This document shows, one piece after another, positions 16,084-24,899 of a stretch of DNA of 57,495 bases. The notes beneath the pieces are model-generated. The model was not told the origin of the DNA. It ran no database searches and worked only from the letters and a program-made list of their open reading frames with translations. The stretch comes from Firmicutes bacterium UBA1764 (GTDB lineage Bacteria > Bacillota > Clostridia > Peptostreptococcales > Anaerovoracaceae): positions 32,287 to 89,781 of the forward strand of contig DCHA01000076.1 of the NCBI GenBank assembly GCA_002315535.1, read 5' to 3'. Numbering within the stretch: the first letter of the stretch is position 1; each line of letters opens with the position of its first letter. The translations under genes were made by a program, and so were the position numbers.

Positions 16084-18645
16084 CTACTTTAAATCATACC
16101 AGCTAAAGCCTTCTTCTGAAGAAACATTGAGTGCCACTGCCATTACAGCGGCAGACATCATATTCTCTGATAGAATTGCTTTAACCTTTTCTGCATCACT
16201 TATCTTTGTATGTACGATTAATTCATCGTGTATTTGAAGAATTAACTTTGAATCCGGACATTCTTTTTTGAGTGCAGCATAAACCTTAATCATAGCTAAC
16301 TTAATTATGTCCGCAGCAGTACCTTGAATTGGCGTGTTCATAGCAAGTCTTTCACCTAGCTGTCTTACCATAAACTGAGAAGCGCTTATTTCATTAATCG
16401 GACGCCAGCGTCCAAAAAGGGTTCTGATGCCGCCTGTAGATTTTGCTTCGCTGATACATGAATCAAGGAAAGACTTAACACCTGTAAATTCAGAGAAATA
16501 ATCATTGATGTACTTTTCTGCTTCAAAGCGGCTGATGCCAAGCTCTTCAGAAAGTCCGAAGCCGGACATGCCATATATTACGCCGAAGTTTACAGCCTTA
16601 GCATTGCTTCTTTGAAGTGCTGTAACCTCATCTAAAGGTACATTAAAAACTTTAGATGCTGTTTCGGCATGAATATCATGTCCATTATTAAAGGCATTAA
16701 TCAGCTTTTCATCCTTACTCATATGAGCAAGAATTCTAAGCTCAATTTGCGAATAGTCAGCACCGATTAAGCAGTAATCCTTACTGTCAGCGGTGAACAT
16801 TTTGCGAAGCTTCCTACCCTCTTCATCCCTTACAGGAATGTTCTGAAGATTAGGCTCTGTGCAGGAGAGTCTTCCTGTTGCAGTAACGTTTTGCTTAAAG
16901 TGTGGATGTAGCTTGCTTGATTCATCAACAAGTGGAATCAGGCCATCAATATAGGTGCTTTTAAGCTTTGTAATCGTTCTGTATTCAAGTATTTTTGATA
17001 CAAATGGATAATCCTTTGCGAGCTTATCCAAAACCTCAGCGTTGGTCGAATAACCTGTTTTGGTTTTCTTGGCTCCCGGCATATTCATCTTTTCAAATAA
17101 AATACTTCCGAGCTGCTTTGGGGAGTTAATATTAAATTCCTCTCCGCACTGTTCATATATTTCTTTTTCAAGAAGTTTTGCCTTATTTCCAAGATCAACT
17201 CCGGCATCAGCTAGAGCATCTTTATCAAGCTTGATTCCTATAGCCTCCATCGAAGCTAAAATCTTGCATAACGGAAGCTCAATTTCATATAAAACCTTAT
17301 CTAATTTATTTGCGGAGATTTCCTTTTTTAACCCGGCTATTTCGGCCTGCATTTTTGCAAACTTCATTGCGCATCTTCCGAATGCATCATCAGCATTTGC
17401 AAACATGCTCATCTGAGCCGGAGTATCATCTACAATAAAATCTTCCTGCTTTGAGTTTGGCGATAATAGATATCTTGCAAGAGAAATATCAAATGAGGTA
17501 TGAATTCCCTCTGTGTTAATCCCATAGCTTTCAAAAATATAATAAATGTTCTGAAGTCCGTATCCGGAGATTCCAAGCTTAATACCGTCAAATACTGAAA
17601 TATCAAGTCCTGTAGCAACATAGCATTTGCCATCCTTACAAATTTGAATGCATTCAAGGCTTGGTTTTGAAGTGTGAGAATTATCTGAAATAATATCTAT
17701 TAAAACTTCGCCATTAAGATTTGCTATCAAATTTTCTGAGCCGTAAATGACTTCATAGTCATCCTCATCAATTTGAATTTCTTCCTTGGGAAGCTTTGCA
17801 AGATATTTCTTAAAGTCAAGCTTTGTAAACAGCTCTCTCAACCTGACGCTATCTTCTTCTTTGAGCTTAAGATCGTCAATAGAATAATCTACCGGAATAT
17901 TGGTAATAATGGTCGCAAGCCTTTTTGACATCATTGCAGACATTGCGCCCTCTTCGATTTTTTCTCTGAGCTTATCGGATTCAATTTCTTCGGTATGCTG
18001 CAGCATATTCTCTATTGAGCCAAACTGCTTAATAAGCTTTGTAGCTGTCTTTTCACCGACTCCGGGAATGCCCGGAATATTATCTGATGTATCGCCTCTA
18101 AGGCCTTTGTAATCGATAAACTGGATATGATCAAATCCGTATTCTTCAAGCATAGCAGCATCATCATAGAGCTTAAATTCGCTGATGCCTTTCTTGGTAA
18201 GGATAACTTTAGTTAGATCTGTTGCAAGCTGAAGCGCATCCTTATCTCCGGTAATAATAAAGCTTTCAAGGCCTTCGGACTCTGCCATTTTAGCCGTAGT
18301 GCCGAGAATATCATCTGCTTCCCAGCCGTCCTCTTCATATCTGAAAATACCCATTGCATCCAAAATCTCTTTTAATACAGGCATTTCCATTGCAAGCTCT
18401 TCAGGCATCCTGCGTCTTCCGGCTTTATATTCTGTATATTCCTTGTGTCTGAATGTAGGGGCTTTTCTGTCAAAAGCAACAAGCATATGACTCGGCTTAT
18501 AATCAGCCTTAATTTTATATAGCATGCTAAGAAAACCATAGATACCCTGTGTGTAAAAACCATCTGCGGTAATCATAGGCTTTTGAATAGCGTAAAATGC
18601 TCTGTTAATTAAGCTGTTTCCGTCAATAATAATTAATCTACTCAT
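16084..18645 (-). CDS. polA: DNA polymerase I
   Basis: 853 residues from MSRLIIIDGNSLINRAFYA (18645); an in-frame TTG two codons earlier is rejected. The 5'-nuclease domain (1-290) has the DGNSL, GWEADDILG and ITGDKD acidic motifs. The central exonuclease-like domain (about 300-460) lacks the DxE and other catalytic acids, so proofreading is probably lost, as in Bacillus Pol I. The polymerase domain contains DYSQIELRILAHMS (motif A, about 645), RSNAKAVNFGVIYGMSGFG (motif B) and QIHDELIVH (motif C). There is no Shine-Dalgarno; the transcript is predicted to be nearly leaderless. Confidence 0.97.
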   Translation of the reverse strand: MSRLIIIDGNSLINRAFYAIQKPMITADGFYTQGIYGFLSMLYKIKADYKPSHMLVAFDRKAPTFRHKEYTEYKAGRRRMPEELAMEMPVLKEILDAMGIFRYEEDGWEADDILGTTAKMAESEGLESFIITGDKDALQLATDLTKVILTKKGISEFKLYDDAAMLEEYGFDHIQFIDYKGLRGDTSDNIPGIPGVGEKTATKLIKQFGSIENMLQHTEEIESDKLREKIEEGAMSAMMSKRLATIITNIPVDYSIDDLKLKEEDSVRLRELFTKLDFKKYLAKLPKEEIQIDEDDYEVIYGSENLIANLNGEVLIDIISDNSHTSKPSLECIQICKDGKCYVATGLDISVFDGIKLGISGYGLQNIYYIFESYGINTEGIHTSFDISLARYLLSPNSKQEDFIVDDTPAQMSMFANADDAFGRCAMKFAKMQAEIAGLKKEISANKLDKVLYEIELPLCKILASMEAIGIKLDKDALADAGVDLGNKAKLLEKEIYEQCGEEFNINSPKQLGSILFEKMNMPGAKKTKTGYSTNAEVLDKLAKDYPFVSKILEYRTITKLKSTYIDGLIPLVDESSKLHPHFKQNVTATGRLSCTEPNLQNIPVRDEEGRKLRKMFTADSKDYCLIGADYSQIELRILAHMSKDEKLINAFNNGHDIHAETASKVFNVPLDEVTALQRSNAKAVNFGVIYGMSGFGLSEELGISRFEAEKYINDYFSEFTGVKSFLDSCISEAKSTGGIRTLFGRWRPINEISASQFMVRQLGERLAMNTPIQGTAADIIKLAMIKVYAALKKECPDSKLILQIHDELIVHTKISDAEKVKAILSENMMSAAVMAVALNVSSEEGFSWYDLK

Positions 18646-18653
18646 ACACAATT

Positions 18654-18662
18654 ATTATACCA
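18654..18662 (-). promoter_or_regulatory. extended -10 promoter of polA, nearly leaderless
   Basis: TGGTATAAT on the minus strand, ending eight bases before the ATG at 18645. Transcription would start one or two bases from the start codon. No convincing -35 is seen. Confidence 0.6.
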
Positions 18663-18708
18663 TATATAGTAGATAAATAATCTTCTTTATACAATTTAAT
18701 ACTTTTGT

Positions 18709-18745
18709 AAATAAAAACGACCATTACCAAAATAGGTAACGGTCG
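18709..18745 (-). terminator. yebC intrinsic terminator
   Basis: Eleven-pair stem (CGACCGTTACC / GGTAATGGTCG, one wobble) with a six-base loop, followed by TTTTTATTT on the minus strand. Confidence 0.92.
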
Positions 18746-18763
18746 AATCAATATCTGTTAAAT

Positions 18764-19495
18764 TTATTCTTCGTAAAGATCTAATGTGCAGTTTGTATAA
18801 ACATTCTGAACATCATCATTATCTTCGAGTGAAGCGATAAGCTTCTTTAAGTTCTTAATTGCGCCCTCATCTGTCGGAGTTGCTGTAACATTAGGAACCT
18901 GATCGATATTTGCATCTGCAAATGAGATTCCTGCAGCCTTAAGAGCATCACTTACATCGTTAAATGCGTCCGGAGCACATGTTACTTCGAAGCAATCATC
19001 ATATGTAGCAACGTCTTCAGCACCTGCATCAAGAACTGCCATCATCAGATCATCTTCTGTTAAATCGCTGTCTTCTCTGTCAATTGTGAAAACACCCTTA
19101 CGTTCAAACATGAATGATACGCAGCCCGGCTTACCGAAGTTTCCGCCGAACTTATCAAAGTCATGCTGTACTGCAGATACTGCTCTGTTTCTGTTATCAG
19201 AAAGACATTCAACGATAACTGCAACACCACCTGCGCCATATCCTTCGAAGGTCATTTCTTCATAGCTTTCTCCACCGAGTTCTCCGGTACCCTTCTGGAT
19301 GGCACGCTTTATATTATCATTAGGCATTCCAATGCCTTTAGCTTTTTCAATTGCTGTTCTGAGTCCCGGATTGTAATCAGGATCTCCACCAGCCTTAGCT
19401 GCTACTGTAATTAACTTTGCATATTTAGTAAAGGTTGCGGCTCTTTTTGAGTCTTGTGCGGCTTTTCTACCCGCAATAGTTCCATGTCTACCCAT
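18764..19495 (-). CDS. YebC/PmpR-family (TACO1-like) protein
   Basis: 243 residues starting MGRHGTIAGRKAAQDSKRAATFTK, the family signature, with GAGGAGA nine bases upstream. Family members have been described as transcription regulators and, more recently, as factors that relieve ribosome stalling, comparable to mitochondrial TACO1. Conserved blocks NIKRAIQKGTGE (about 80) and YEEMTFEGYGPGG-like EEMTFEGYGAGGVAVIVECL (about 100) are intact. It is a single-gene unit with its own promoter and terminator, divergent from the MATE gene. Confidence 0.95.
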   Translation of the reverse strand: MGRHGTIAGRKAAQDSKRAATFTKYAKLITVAAKAGGDPDYNPGLRTAIEKAKGIGMPNDNIKRAIQKGTGELGGESYEEMTFEGYGAGGVAVIVECLSDNRNRAVSAVQHDFDKFGGNFGKPGCVSFMFERKGVFTIDREDSDLTEDDLMMAVLDAGAEDVATYDDCFEVTCAPDAFNDVSDALKAAGISFADANIDQVPNVTATPTDEGAIKNLKKLIASLEDNDDVQNVYTNCTLDLYEE

Positions 19496-19528
19496 CGGTA
19501 TCGGTCTCCTCTCATTTCTTAACGCCTA

Positions 19529-19557
19529 ATAATACCATAAAATGTATATTTGTTCAA
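19529..19557 (-). promoter_or_regulatory. yebC promoter
   Basis: TTGAAC (19552-19557), a 17-base spacer and TATTAT (19529-19534) with TGG before the -10. It lies back to back with the MATE promoter. Confidence 0.8.
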
Positions 19558-19566
19558 TATGAAGAT

Positions 19567-19595
19567 TTGACTAATTATAATTATTTCATTAAAAT
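19567..19595 (+). promoter_or_regulatory. promoter of the MATE exporter gene
   Basis: TTGACT (19567-19572), a 17-base spacer and TAAAAT (19590-19595), followed by a leader of about 26 bases with GAGGT before the ATG. Confidence 0.8.
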
Positions 19596-19627
19596 ATACA
19601 AATATTATTACGCTTTCGAGGTATGCA

Positions 19628-20995
19628 ATGTCAGAAAATACAAAAAATCAAAATTCAGCTGATAAAATGGGCACTGCCCCTTTATTAAAACTTATAATTA
19701 CAATGTCACTTCCGAGCTTTTTTTCAATGATGGTTCAAGCTCTTTATAATATTGTTGACAGTATTTTCGTTTCCAGATTGGGAGAATACGCTCTTTCGGC
19801 AGTATCAATTGTCTTCCCTATCCAGATGCTTATTATTTCTGTAGGTTCAGGTGCATCCGTCGGCCTATCTTCACTAATTTCAAGAAGACTCGGTGAGAAG
19901 AATATTAAATCAGCTCAATCTGCTGCAGACCACGGAGTTTATTTATCCGTTGCGCATTGGACATTGTTCCTTATTTTTGGCTTATTCTTCAGCAATTGGT
20001 TTTGCAGACTATTCTCAGATTCTGAAATCCTTTACAACGCAGCAAATACATATTGCAAGATAGTAACAATAGGATCCCTTTTCGTTATTAACAGCTGTTC
20101 AACTGAAAAAGTTATGCAGGCTTGCGGTAATGTGACTCTTCCCATGATCACTATGATAAGCGGTGCAGTCACTAATATTATACTTGATCCAATTATGATA
20201 TTCGGATATTTCGGATGCCCAAGGCTTGAGGTTGCCGGAGCAGCGTATGCAACAGTAATCGGACAAATTGTTACTTTCGTTCTGAATATTATATTTATAG
20301 CCAAGGCAAAAATAGCTGTTAAGCCAACATATAAATTAAGAAAAATTGAAATTAGAACAATAAAGGATATATATGCTGTAGGAATTCCTGCAATGATTAT
20401 GCAGGCAATTTCTTCTGTAACTACTCTTTGTCTTAATACAATACTTACTGCATTCAGCTCAACCTATGTAGCAGTCCTGGGTGTTTATTTCAAACTGCAA
20501 TCATTTATTTTTATGCCTGTTGTTGGAATAAATTTTGGTATCATGCCGATCATGGGATACAACTACGGGGCTAAGAACAAAGAAAGATTAATGAAAACAT
20601 ATAAATACGGAATGATTATTGCCTTTATTATTATGATAATAGGATCAACTGTATTTAAAACTATTCCTGCTCAATTAATGGGAATGTTTGATGCAGAAGG
20701 TGAAATGCTGAAAACCGGCATTGTATGCCTGAAGACCATCAGCTGGATGTTCCCATTGGCTCCAGTCTCAATGATCAGTATTGCTATATTCCAGGCAACA
20801 GGACACGGTTTTTATTCTGCATTGGTATCCGTGCTCAGACAATTGATTATTATTGTACCTTTAGCGTATATTTTCTCAAAAGTATGGGGCGTTTTAGGAA
20901 TTTGGTGGGCATACCCTATTGCTGAAACTGCATCAGTAATCATTTGCTTACTGCTTGTAAGGAGTATATATGTTAAAAAGATAAGTAAATTTTAA
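19628..20995 (+). CDS. MATE-family multidrug/organic cation exporter
   Basis: 455 residues with about twelve membrane helices in two MATE halves. Conserved features are the N-terminal GTAPLLKLIITMSLPSFFSM, the VDSIFVSRLGEYALSAVSIVFP segment at helices 1-2, and the second-half GIPAMIMQAISSV. It exports drugs or metabolites with sodium or proton gradients; the substrate cannot be told. The closest group is the DinF/NorM-like branch common in Clostridia. It stands alone on the plus strand with its own promoter and a strong terminator. Confidence 0.93.
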   Translation: MSENTKNQNSADKMGTAPLLKLIITMSLPSFFSMMVQALYNIVDSIFVSRLGEYALSAVSIVFPIQMLIISVGSGASVGLSSLISRRLGEKNIKSAQSAADHGVYLSVAHWTLFLIFGLFFSNWFCRLFSDSEILYNAANTYCKIVTIGSLFVINSCSTEKVMQACGNVTLPMITMISGAVTNIILDPIMIFGYFGCPRLEVAGAAYATVIGQIVTFVLNIIFIAKAKIAVKPTYKLRKIEIRTIKDIYAVGIPAMIMQAISSVTTLCLNTILTAFSSTYVAVLGVYFKLQSFIFMPVVGINFGIMPIMGYNYGAKNKERLMKTYKYGMIIAFIIMIIGSTVFKTIPAQLMGMFDAEGEMLKTGIVCLKTISWMFPLAPVSMISIAIFQATGHGFYSALVSVLRQLIIIVPLAYIFSKVWGVLGIWWAYPIAETASVIICLLLVRSIYVKKISKF

Positions 20996-21000
20996 AAAAA

Positions 21001-21028
21001 ATCGGAGCAGAGCTCCGATCTTTTTTTT
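21001..21028. terminator. bidirectional terminator between the MATE gene and rnpB
   Basis: Stem ATCGGAGC / GCTCCGAT with a three-base loop. It is flanked by a T-run on the right (plus-strand use after MATE) and an A-run on the left (minus-strand use after rnpB). Confidence 0.9.
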
Positions 21029-21034
21029 AGAAAT

Positions 21035-21398
21035 GAGTTGTTAAATAAGCCGGGTTATGTATTAATCAATCATCTTTCTAGACCTGTTGTCACCAACAGG
21101 CTCAAGCGACCTACCTTCCGGGAAGAGGCGAGCAGCCCCCTTTCGGCCAGTATGCGATGCACTTGGCCCCCTATTTGGTCTTGCTCCGGATGGGGTTTAC
21201 ATTGACGCAGCATGTTACCATGCTACCGGTAAGCTCTTACCTCACCTTTTCACCCTTACCTAATTATGGGCGGTTCTTTTCTGTTGCACTGTCCCGGTGC
21301 TTGCGCACGGCAGCCGTTAGCTGTCATCCTGCTCTGCGGAGCCCGGACTTTCCTCACGCATGAAATCGCTTTCATGCCCGCGATTGAATAAACAACTC
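21035..21398 (-). ncRNA. rnpB: RNase P RNA (class A-like)
   Basis: Catalytic RNA that matures the 5' ends of tRNAs. On the minus strand it contains the universal blocks GAGGAAAGTCCGGGCTCC near the 5' end and ACATAACCCGGCTTA near the 3' end. The ends GAGTTGTT (21391-21398) and AACAACTC (21035-21042) pair as helix P1 and set the limits, giving about 364 bases. GGAAGGTAGG supplies the L15 loop that binds tRNA CCA. It fills the only gap longer than 300 bases (20996-21416). Ends are good to a few bases. Confidence 0.95.
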
Positions 21399-21405
21399 GC
21401 TTTGA

Positions 21406-21433
21406 ATTATAACATATTAATATTTCAAATCAA
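21406..21433 (-). promoter_or_regulatory. rnpB promoter
   Basis: TTGATT (21428-21433), a 16-base spacer and TATAAT (21406-21411) preceded by TGT. The predicted start at about 21399 matches the 5' end of the RNA. The -35 lies inside the last codons of the exonuclease III gene. Confidence 0.8.
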
Positions 21434-22163
21434 TATCAAGTACAACCGGACAATGATCAGAACCAAATACATCGCCTCTGATTATTACATCATTAACCTT
21501 AGTCATAATTCTGTCACTGACAACGAAATAGTCGATTCTCCATCCGACATTCTTTTCTCTGGCCTTCATTCTGTACGACCACCAGGAGTACTCTACTTTA
21601 TCGGGATAAAGGCTTCTGTAGCTATCCTTAAAGCCGGAGTCTAAAAGCTTGGTAAAAGCATCTCTTTCTTCATATGAAAAGCCTGCATTACCTATATTGG
21701 TTTTTGGATTCTTTAAATCTATTTCATTATGAGCCACATTTAAATCGCCGCACATTATTACAGGCTTGTTCTTATCAAGCTTCTTCATGTACTTAAGACG
21801 TTTGTCTTCCCAATCAAGTCTGTAATCGATTCTTGCAAGGCCGTCCTGAGCATTTGGAACATAATTATCTATAAGATAAAAATCTTTATATTCCAGGCAA
21901 ACTGTCCTGCCCTCATTATCAAAGCCTATTATATCCGCACTTATTGCTTCCTTTTTTGCAAAAATCATAGTGCCGGAGTAACCTTTTTTTTCAGCGCTGT
22001 TAATATACTGATAATAACCGGGCAGTTCTACCTTAATTTGATCAGGCTGAGCTTTGGTTTCCTGAAGGCATACAAAATCAGCATCTTCAGCAAGCATAAA
22101 ATCAAGCAGGCCCTTTCCAAGGCAGGCTCTTATTCCATTAACATTAAAACTGATTATTTTCAT
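21417..22163 (-). CDS. xth: exodeoxyribonuclease III / AP endonuclease
   Basis: 248 residues of the EEP nuclease family. Catalytic motifs are NVNGIRA (about 7), LQETKA (about 34), YVPNAQ (about 106), GDLNVAHNEID (about 142) and GSDHCPV at the C-terminus. It repairs abasic sites and degrades 3' ends of duplex DNA. It is closest to the Bacillus ExoA type by length and motif spacing. It follows nif3 by two bases and lacks an evident Shine-Dalgarno, so translation is probably coupled. Confidence 0.95.
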   Translation of the reverse strand: MKIISFNVNGIRACLGKGLLDFMLAEDADFVCLQETKAQPDQIKVELPGYYQYINSAEKKGYSGTMIFAKKEAISADIIGFDNEGRTVCLEYKDFYLIDNYVPNAQDGLARIDYRLDWEDKRLKYMKKLDKNKPVIMCGDLNVAHNEIDLKNPKTNIGNAGFSYEERDAFTKLLDSGFKDSYRSLYPDKVEYSWWSYRMKAREKNVGWRIDYFVVSDRIMTKVNDVIIRGDVFGSDHCPVVLDIDLKY

Positions 22164-22165
22164 TT

Positions 22166-22939
22166 CTATAACATATAATTAAACGGGTTTTGATTTACCT
22201 TGCTTGCGATGATTTCAACACTATCACCAAGTGCAGATTTTAGCTGTTTGCACATATTAGGAACAAAAATCTGTTCTGTACCCCAGTGACCTGCATCTAT
22301 TACTGCCAGGCCTGCATCAGCAGAAAACTGTGCATAATGATGTGTAAGATCTCCGGTAACAAAGGCATCTGCAATTTTATATGCATCCTGCCAAAGCTCA
22401 GCTCCGGCTCCTGTGCAGCAAGCTACGGTCTTAATCATGGCCTCAGGATTTCCGGTAAATTTAATTCCGTCAATATTCAGCTTTTCGGAAATCTGATATA
22501 CAAAATCTTCAAGCTTAATTGCTTTTGACAGAGTGCCGACCTTTAAAAATTCTTCTGTATCAGGAACTATTTTTATGCTTTTTATTCCAAGCAGCTTCAT
22601 GAGGTAATCTGTATTTCCGCCCTTGATTTTGTCAAATGGTGTGTGGCACGCAAAAACATCTATATCAGCCTTAATCAATCTTTGAACATATCTGCCCCTC
22701 GGATCACAAGCGTGGACGCTCTTAAGAGGCTCAAAAATCATAGGATGATGGTTAACGATGAAATTAACTCCGAGTGTAATAGCTTCATCAATAACCGCAT
22801 CATTAATCTCCATGGCAACGAGAATCTTTTTTACGTCCTTTGGTCCGGTACATATTTGCATTCCGGAGTTATCCCACTTTGCCTGCATTTCAAGTGGTGA
22901 AAGCTTTAATAATGCATCTTTAATTTGTTTGTTTTTCAT
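22166..22939 (-). CDS. Nif3-like dinuclear metal-centre protein
   Basis: 257 residues of the NIF3/YqfO family, which forms hexameric toroids with a two-metal site. Metal ligands appear in NFIVNHHPMIF (about 56) and VIDAGHWGTEQ (about 214). It has sometimes been annotated as GTP cyclohydrolase type 2, but the physiological role is unsettled. It overlaps trmK by 20 bases; the dnaG-rpoD-trmK-nif3 order is conserved in Bacillota. Confidence 0.93.
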   Translation of the reverse strand: MKNKQIKDALLKLSPLEMQAKWDNSGMQICTGPKDVKKILVAMEINDAVIDEAITLGVNFIVNHHPMIFEPLKSVHACDPRGRYVQRLIKADIDVFACHTPFDKIKGGNTDYLMKLLGIKSIKIVPDTEEFLKVGTLSKAIKLEDFVYQISEKLNIDGIKFTGNPEAMIKTVACCTGAGAELWQDAYKIADAFVTGDLTHHYAQFSADAGLAVIDAGHWGTEQIFVPNMCKQLKSALGDSVEIIASKVNQNPFNYML

Positions 22940-23615
22940 TTTGTAACCTCTCAGCCTTTATCAATCTATCCTTCCAGGATTCTATTATTTCTGTTGTTGC
23001 TTTCGAGTTTTGCATATTCTCGATGACGATTTTTACTTTTCTGATATATTCCTTCAGATATTCATCAAAGAGCGCATCTTCATAAAGCTTTTCCGGCAAA
23101 TAGTAATCATCATGGCTTTTAACATCAGTGCATGGCATAGCAACGATTATCTCGCAAAGCTTTCCATCCTCTTTAACCAGCCTTTCCTCAGTAATTTGAA
23201 AGCTATTTTCAAATAACCACTGCCTGAGTAAAAAAGGTCTTTTTCTGGGCTGCAATACAAATCTTTCGTAGCTTTTTGTTTTATCCAAATCATCGGATAG
23301 GATTTCAATAATTGTTTCTGCGCCCATTCCTGCGATGATAATAGTAGACACTTCAGACTTCTTTACTGGCTTTAATCCGTTTCCAAGTCTTAAATCATAA
23401 TACTGAGGAAGTATTCCAACTCTGTTAAGATTTTTTTGTGCCTTTTCAAGTGGCCCTTCATTAATGTCTGTCATTACCGCAAATGGACATTTTTCACTTG
23501 CAATTAAATGTATAGGCACAAACCCATGGTCCGTGCCTACGTCTGCTACCGGCTTTTCTGCAATAGCGCATTCAGCCAGCATCTTCATTCTTTCTGAAAA
23601 ATTATATTTATTCAA
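22920..23615 (-). CDS. trmK: tRNA (adenine(22)-N(1))-methyltransferase TrmK
   Basis: 231 residues; an SAM-dependent methyltransferase for m1A22 in bacterial tRNA. N-terminal SERMKMLAECAI, then the SAM-binding VADVGTDHGFVPIHL (about 19-33) and the family motif IIIAGMGAETI (about 90), are clear. The gene starts with TTG and overlaps the end of rpoD by 8 bases, which suggests translational coupling at low yield. Confidence 0.93.
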   Translation of the reverse strand: MNKYNFSERMKMLAECAIAEKPVADVGTDHGFVPIHLIASEKCPFAVMTDINEGPLEKAQKNLNRVGILPQYYDLRLGNGLKPVKKSEVSTIIIAGMGAETIIEILSDDLDKTKSYERFVLQPRKRPFLLRQWLFENSFQITEERLVKEDGKLCEIIVAMPCTDVKSHDDYYLPEKLYEDALFDEYLKEYIRKVKIVIENMQNSKATTEIIESWKDRLIKAERLQNEKQTN

Positions 23616-24885
23616 GATAGTCTCTGAGTCTCTTTGATCTGTTTGGATGACGAAGCTTTCTTAATGCCTTAGCTTCAATCTGACGGATTCTTTCACGCGT
23701 TACATTAAACTGCTGTCCAACCTCTTCAAGAGTGCGAGCTCTTCCGTCATCAAGGCCGAATCTGAGTCTTAATACCTGCTGCTCTCTGTCAGTTAAAGAT
23801 GAGAGCACTTCCATCAGCTGTTCTCTGAGCATAGAGAAGGCTGCGGCATCAGCAGGGCTTGGAACATCATCATCAGGAATAAAGTCACCAAGATGTGAAT
23901 CTTCTTCTTCACCAATTGGAGTTTCAAGTGAAACAGGCTCCTGAGCAATCTTAGAAATTTCTCTAACCTTTTCTACGGGGATATCCATCTCAGCAGCGAT
24001 TTCCTCCGGACTTGGATCTCTTCCGAATTCCTGAAGAAGCTGTCTTGTAACCCTGATTTGCTTATTTATTGTTTCGACCATATGTACAGGAATTCTGATT
24101 GTTCTTGCCTGGTCAGCGATAGAACGTGTAATTGCCTGTCTGATCCACCATGTTGCGTATGTAGAGAACTTAAAGCCCTTTCTCCAATCAAACTTATCAA
24201 CGGCTTTAATAAGACCAAGATTACCTTCCTGAATCAAATCGAGGAAAAGCATGCCTCTTCCTACATATCTTTTAGCAATGGATACTACGAGTCTGAGGTT
24301 TGCTTCGCAGAGCTTATGCTTTGCTTCCTCACCCTTTTCGACTATATCCATCTTCTTCATGAGCTTTTCAAGCTTAGCTCTGTTGGTCTTGGTTTCCTTT
24401 TTTGCAAGCTTTGCCTCAAGCTCTTCAATTTCGGCCTTAATTTGCTGACCTTCCTCCATGGCCTTTGCAAGATCCATTTCTTCGTCAGCAGAAAGAAGAG
24501 AAACCTTTCCGATTTCCTTTAGATACATTCTGACAGGGTCATCAACAGCGATTCCCTTAGGAACATCTTCAAGATTATCTTCTGCAGCTTCTGCAACAAT
24601 TTCCTCAAGCTCAGCCTCATCAGCCTCAGACATATCTGCATCATCAACATCATCAACCTCTTCAGTTTCTTCCTCTTCAGAGCTTAAATTAGGTGCAACA
24701 ACGTCAATTTTAGCAGCTTCAAGAGCGGCAAAAAATGTGTCTCTGTCTGCAGGATCAAGATCAATTTCTTCCATTATTTCTTCAATAGCAGATAAATCAA
24801 TTGATCTGTTCTTTTTTGCTTTTTCAAATAATGGCAATAAAGCTTCAAATTTTTTGTCAGTAGTAATATCTACTTCGTACTCCAC
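23608..24885 (-). CDS. rpoD: primary RNA polymerase sigma factor (sigma-70/SigA)
   Basis: 425 residues. Region 1.1 and an acidic spacer (1-110) precede region 1.2 (DPVRMYLKEIG), region 2 (RLVVSIAKRYVGRGMLFLDLIQEGNLGL to YATWWIRQAITRSI, about 190-260), region 3, and region 4 with the helix-turn-helix VTRERIRQIEAKALRKLRHP. It directs polymerase to the TTGACA/TATAAT promoters seen through this window. GTG start with AGAGAGG upstream, 14 bases after dnaG. Confidence 0.98.
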   Translation of the reverse strand: MEYEVDITTDKKFEALLPLFEKAKKNRSIDLSAIEEIMEEIDLDPADRDTFFAALEAAKIDVVAPNLSSEEEETEEVDDVDDADMSEADEAELEEIVAEAAEDNLEDVPKGIAVDDPVRMYLKEIGKVSLLSADEEMDLAKAMEEGQQIKAEIEELEAKLAKKETKTNRAKLEKLMKKMDIVEKGEEAKHKLCEANLRLVVSIAKRYVGRGMLFLDLIQEGNLGLIKAVDKFDWRKGFKFSTYATWWIRQAITRSIADQARTIRIPVHMVETINKQIRVTRQLLQEFGRDPSPEEIAAEMDIPVEKVREISKIAQEPVSLETPIGEEEDSHLGDFIPDDDVPSPADAAAFSMLREQLMEVLSSLTDREQQVLRLRFGLDDGRARTLEEVGQQFNVTRERIRQIEAKALRKLRHPNRSKRLRDYLE

Positions 24886-24899
24886 GTTTATACCTCTCT

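Noticed and set aside
21157..21644. Two plus-strand reading frames of 68 and 94 codons
   Set aside because: They lie over rnpB and the end of xth; their sequence is the reverse of a structural RNA and a known enzyme gene, with no ribosome-binding sites.
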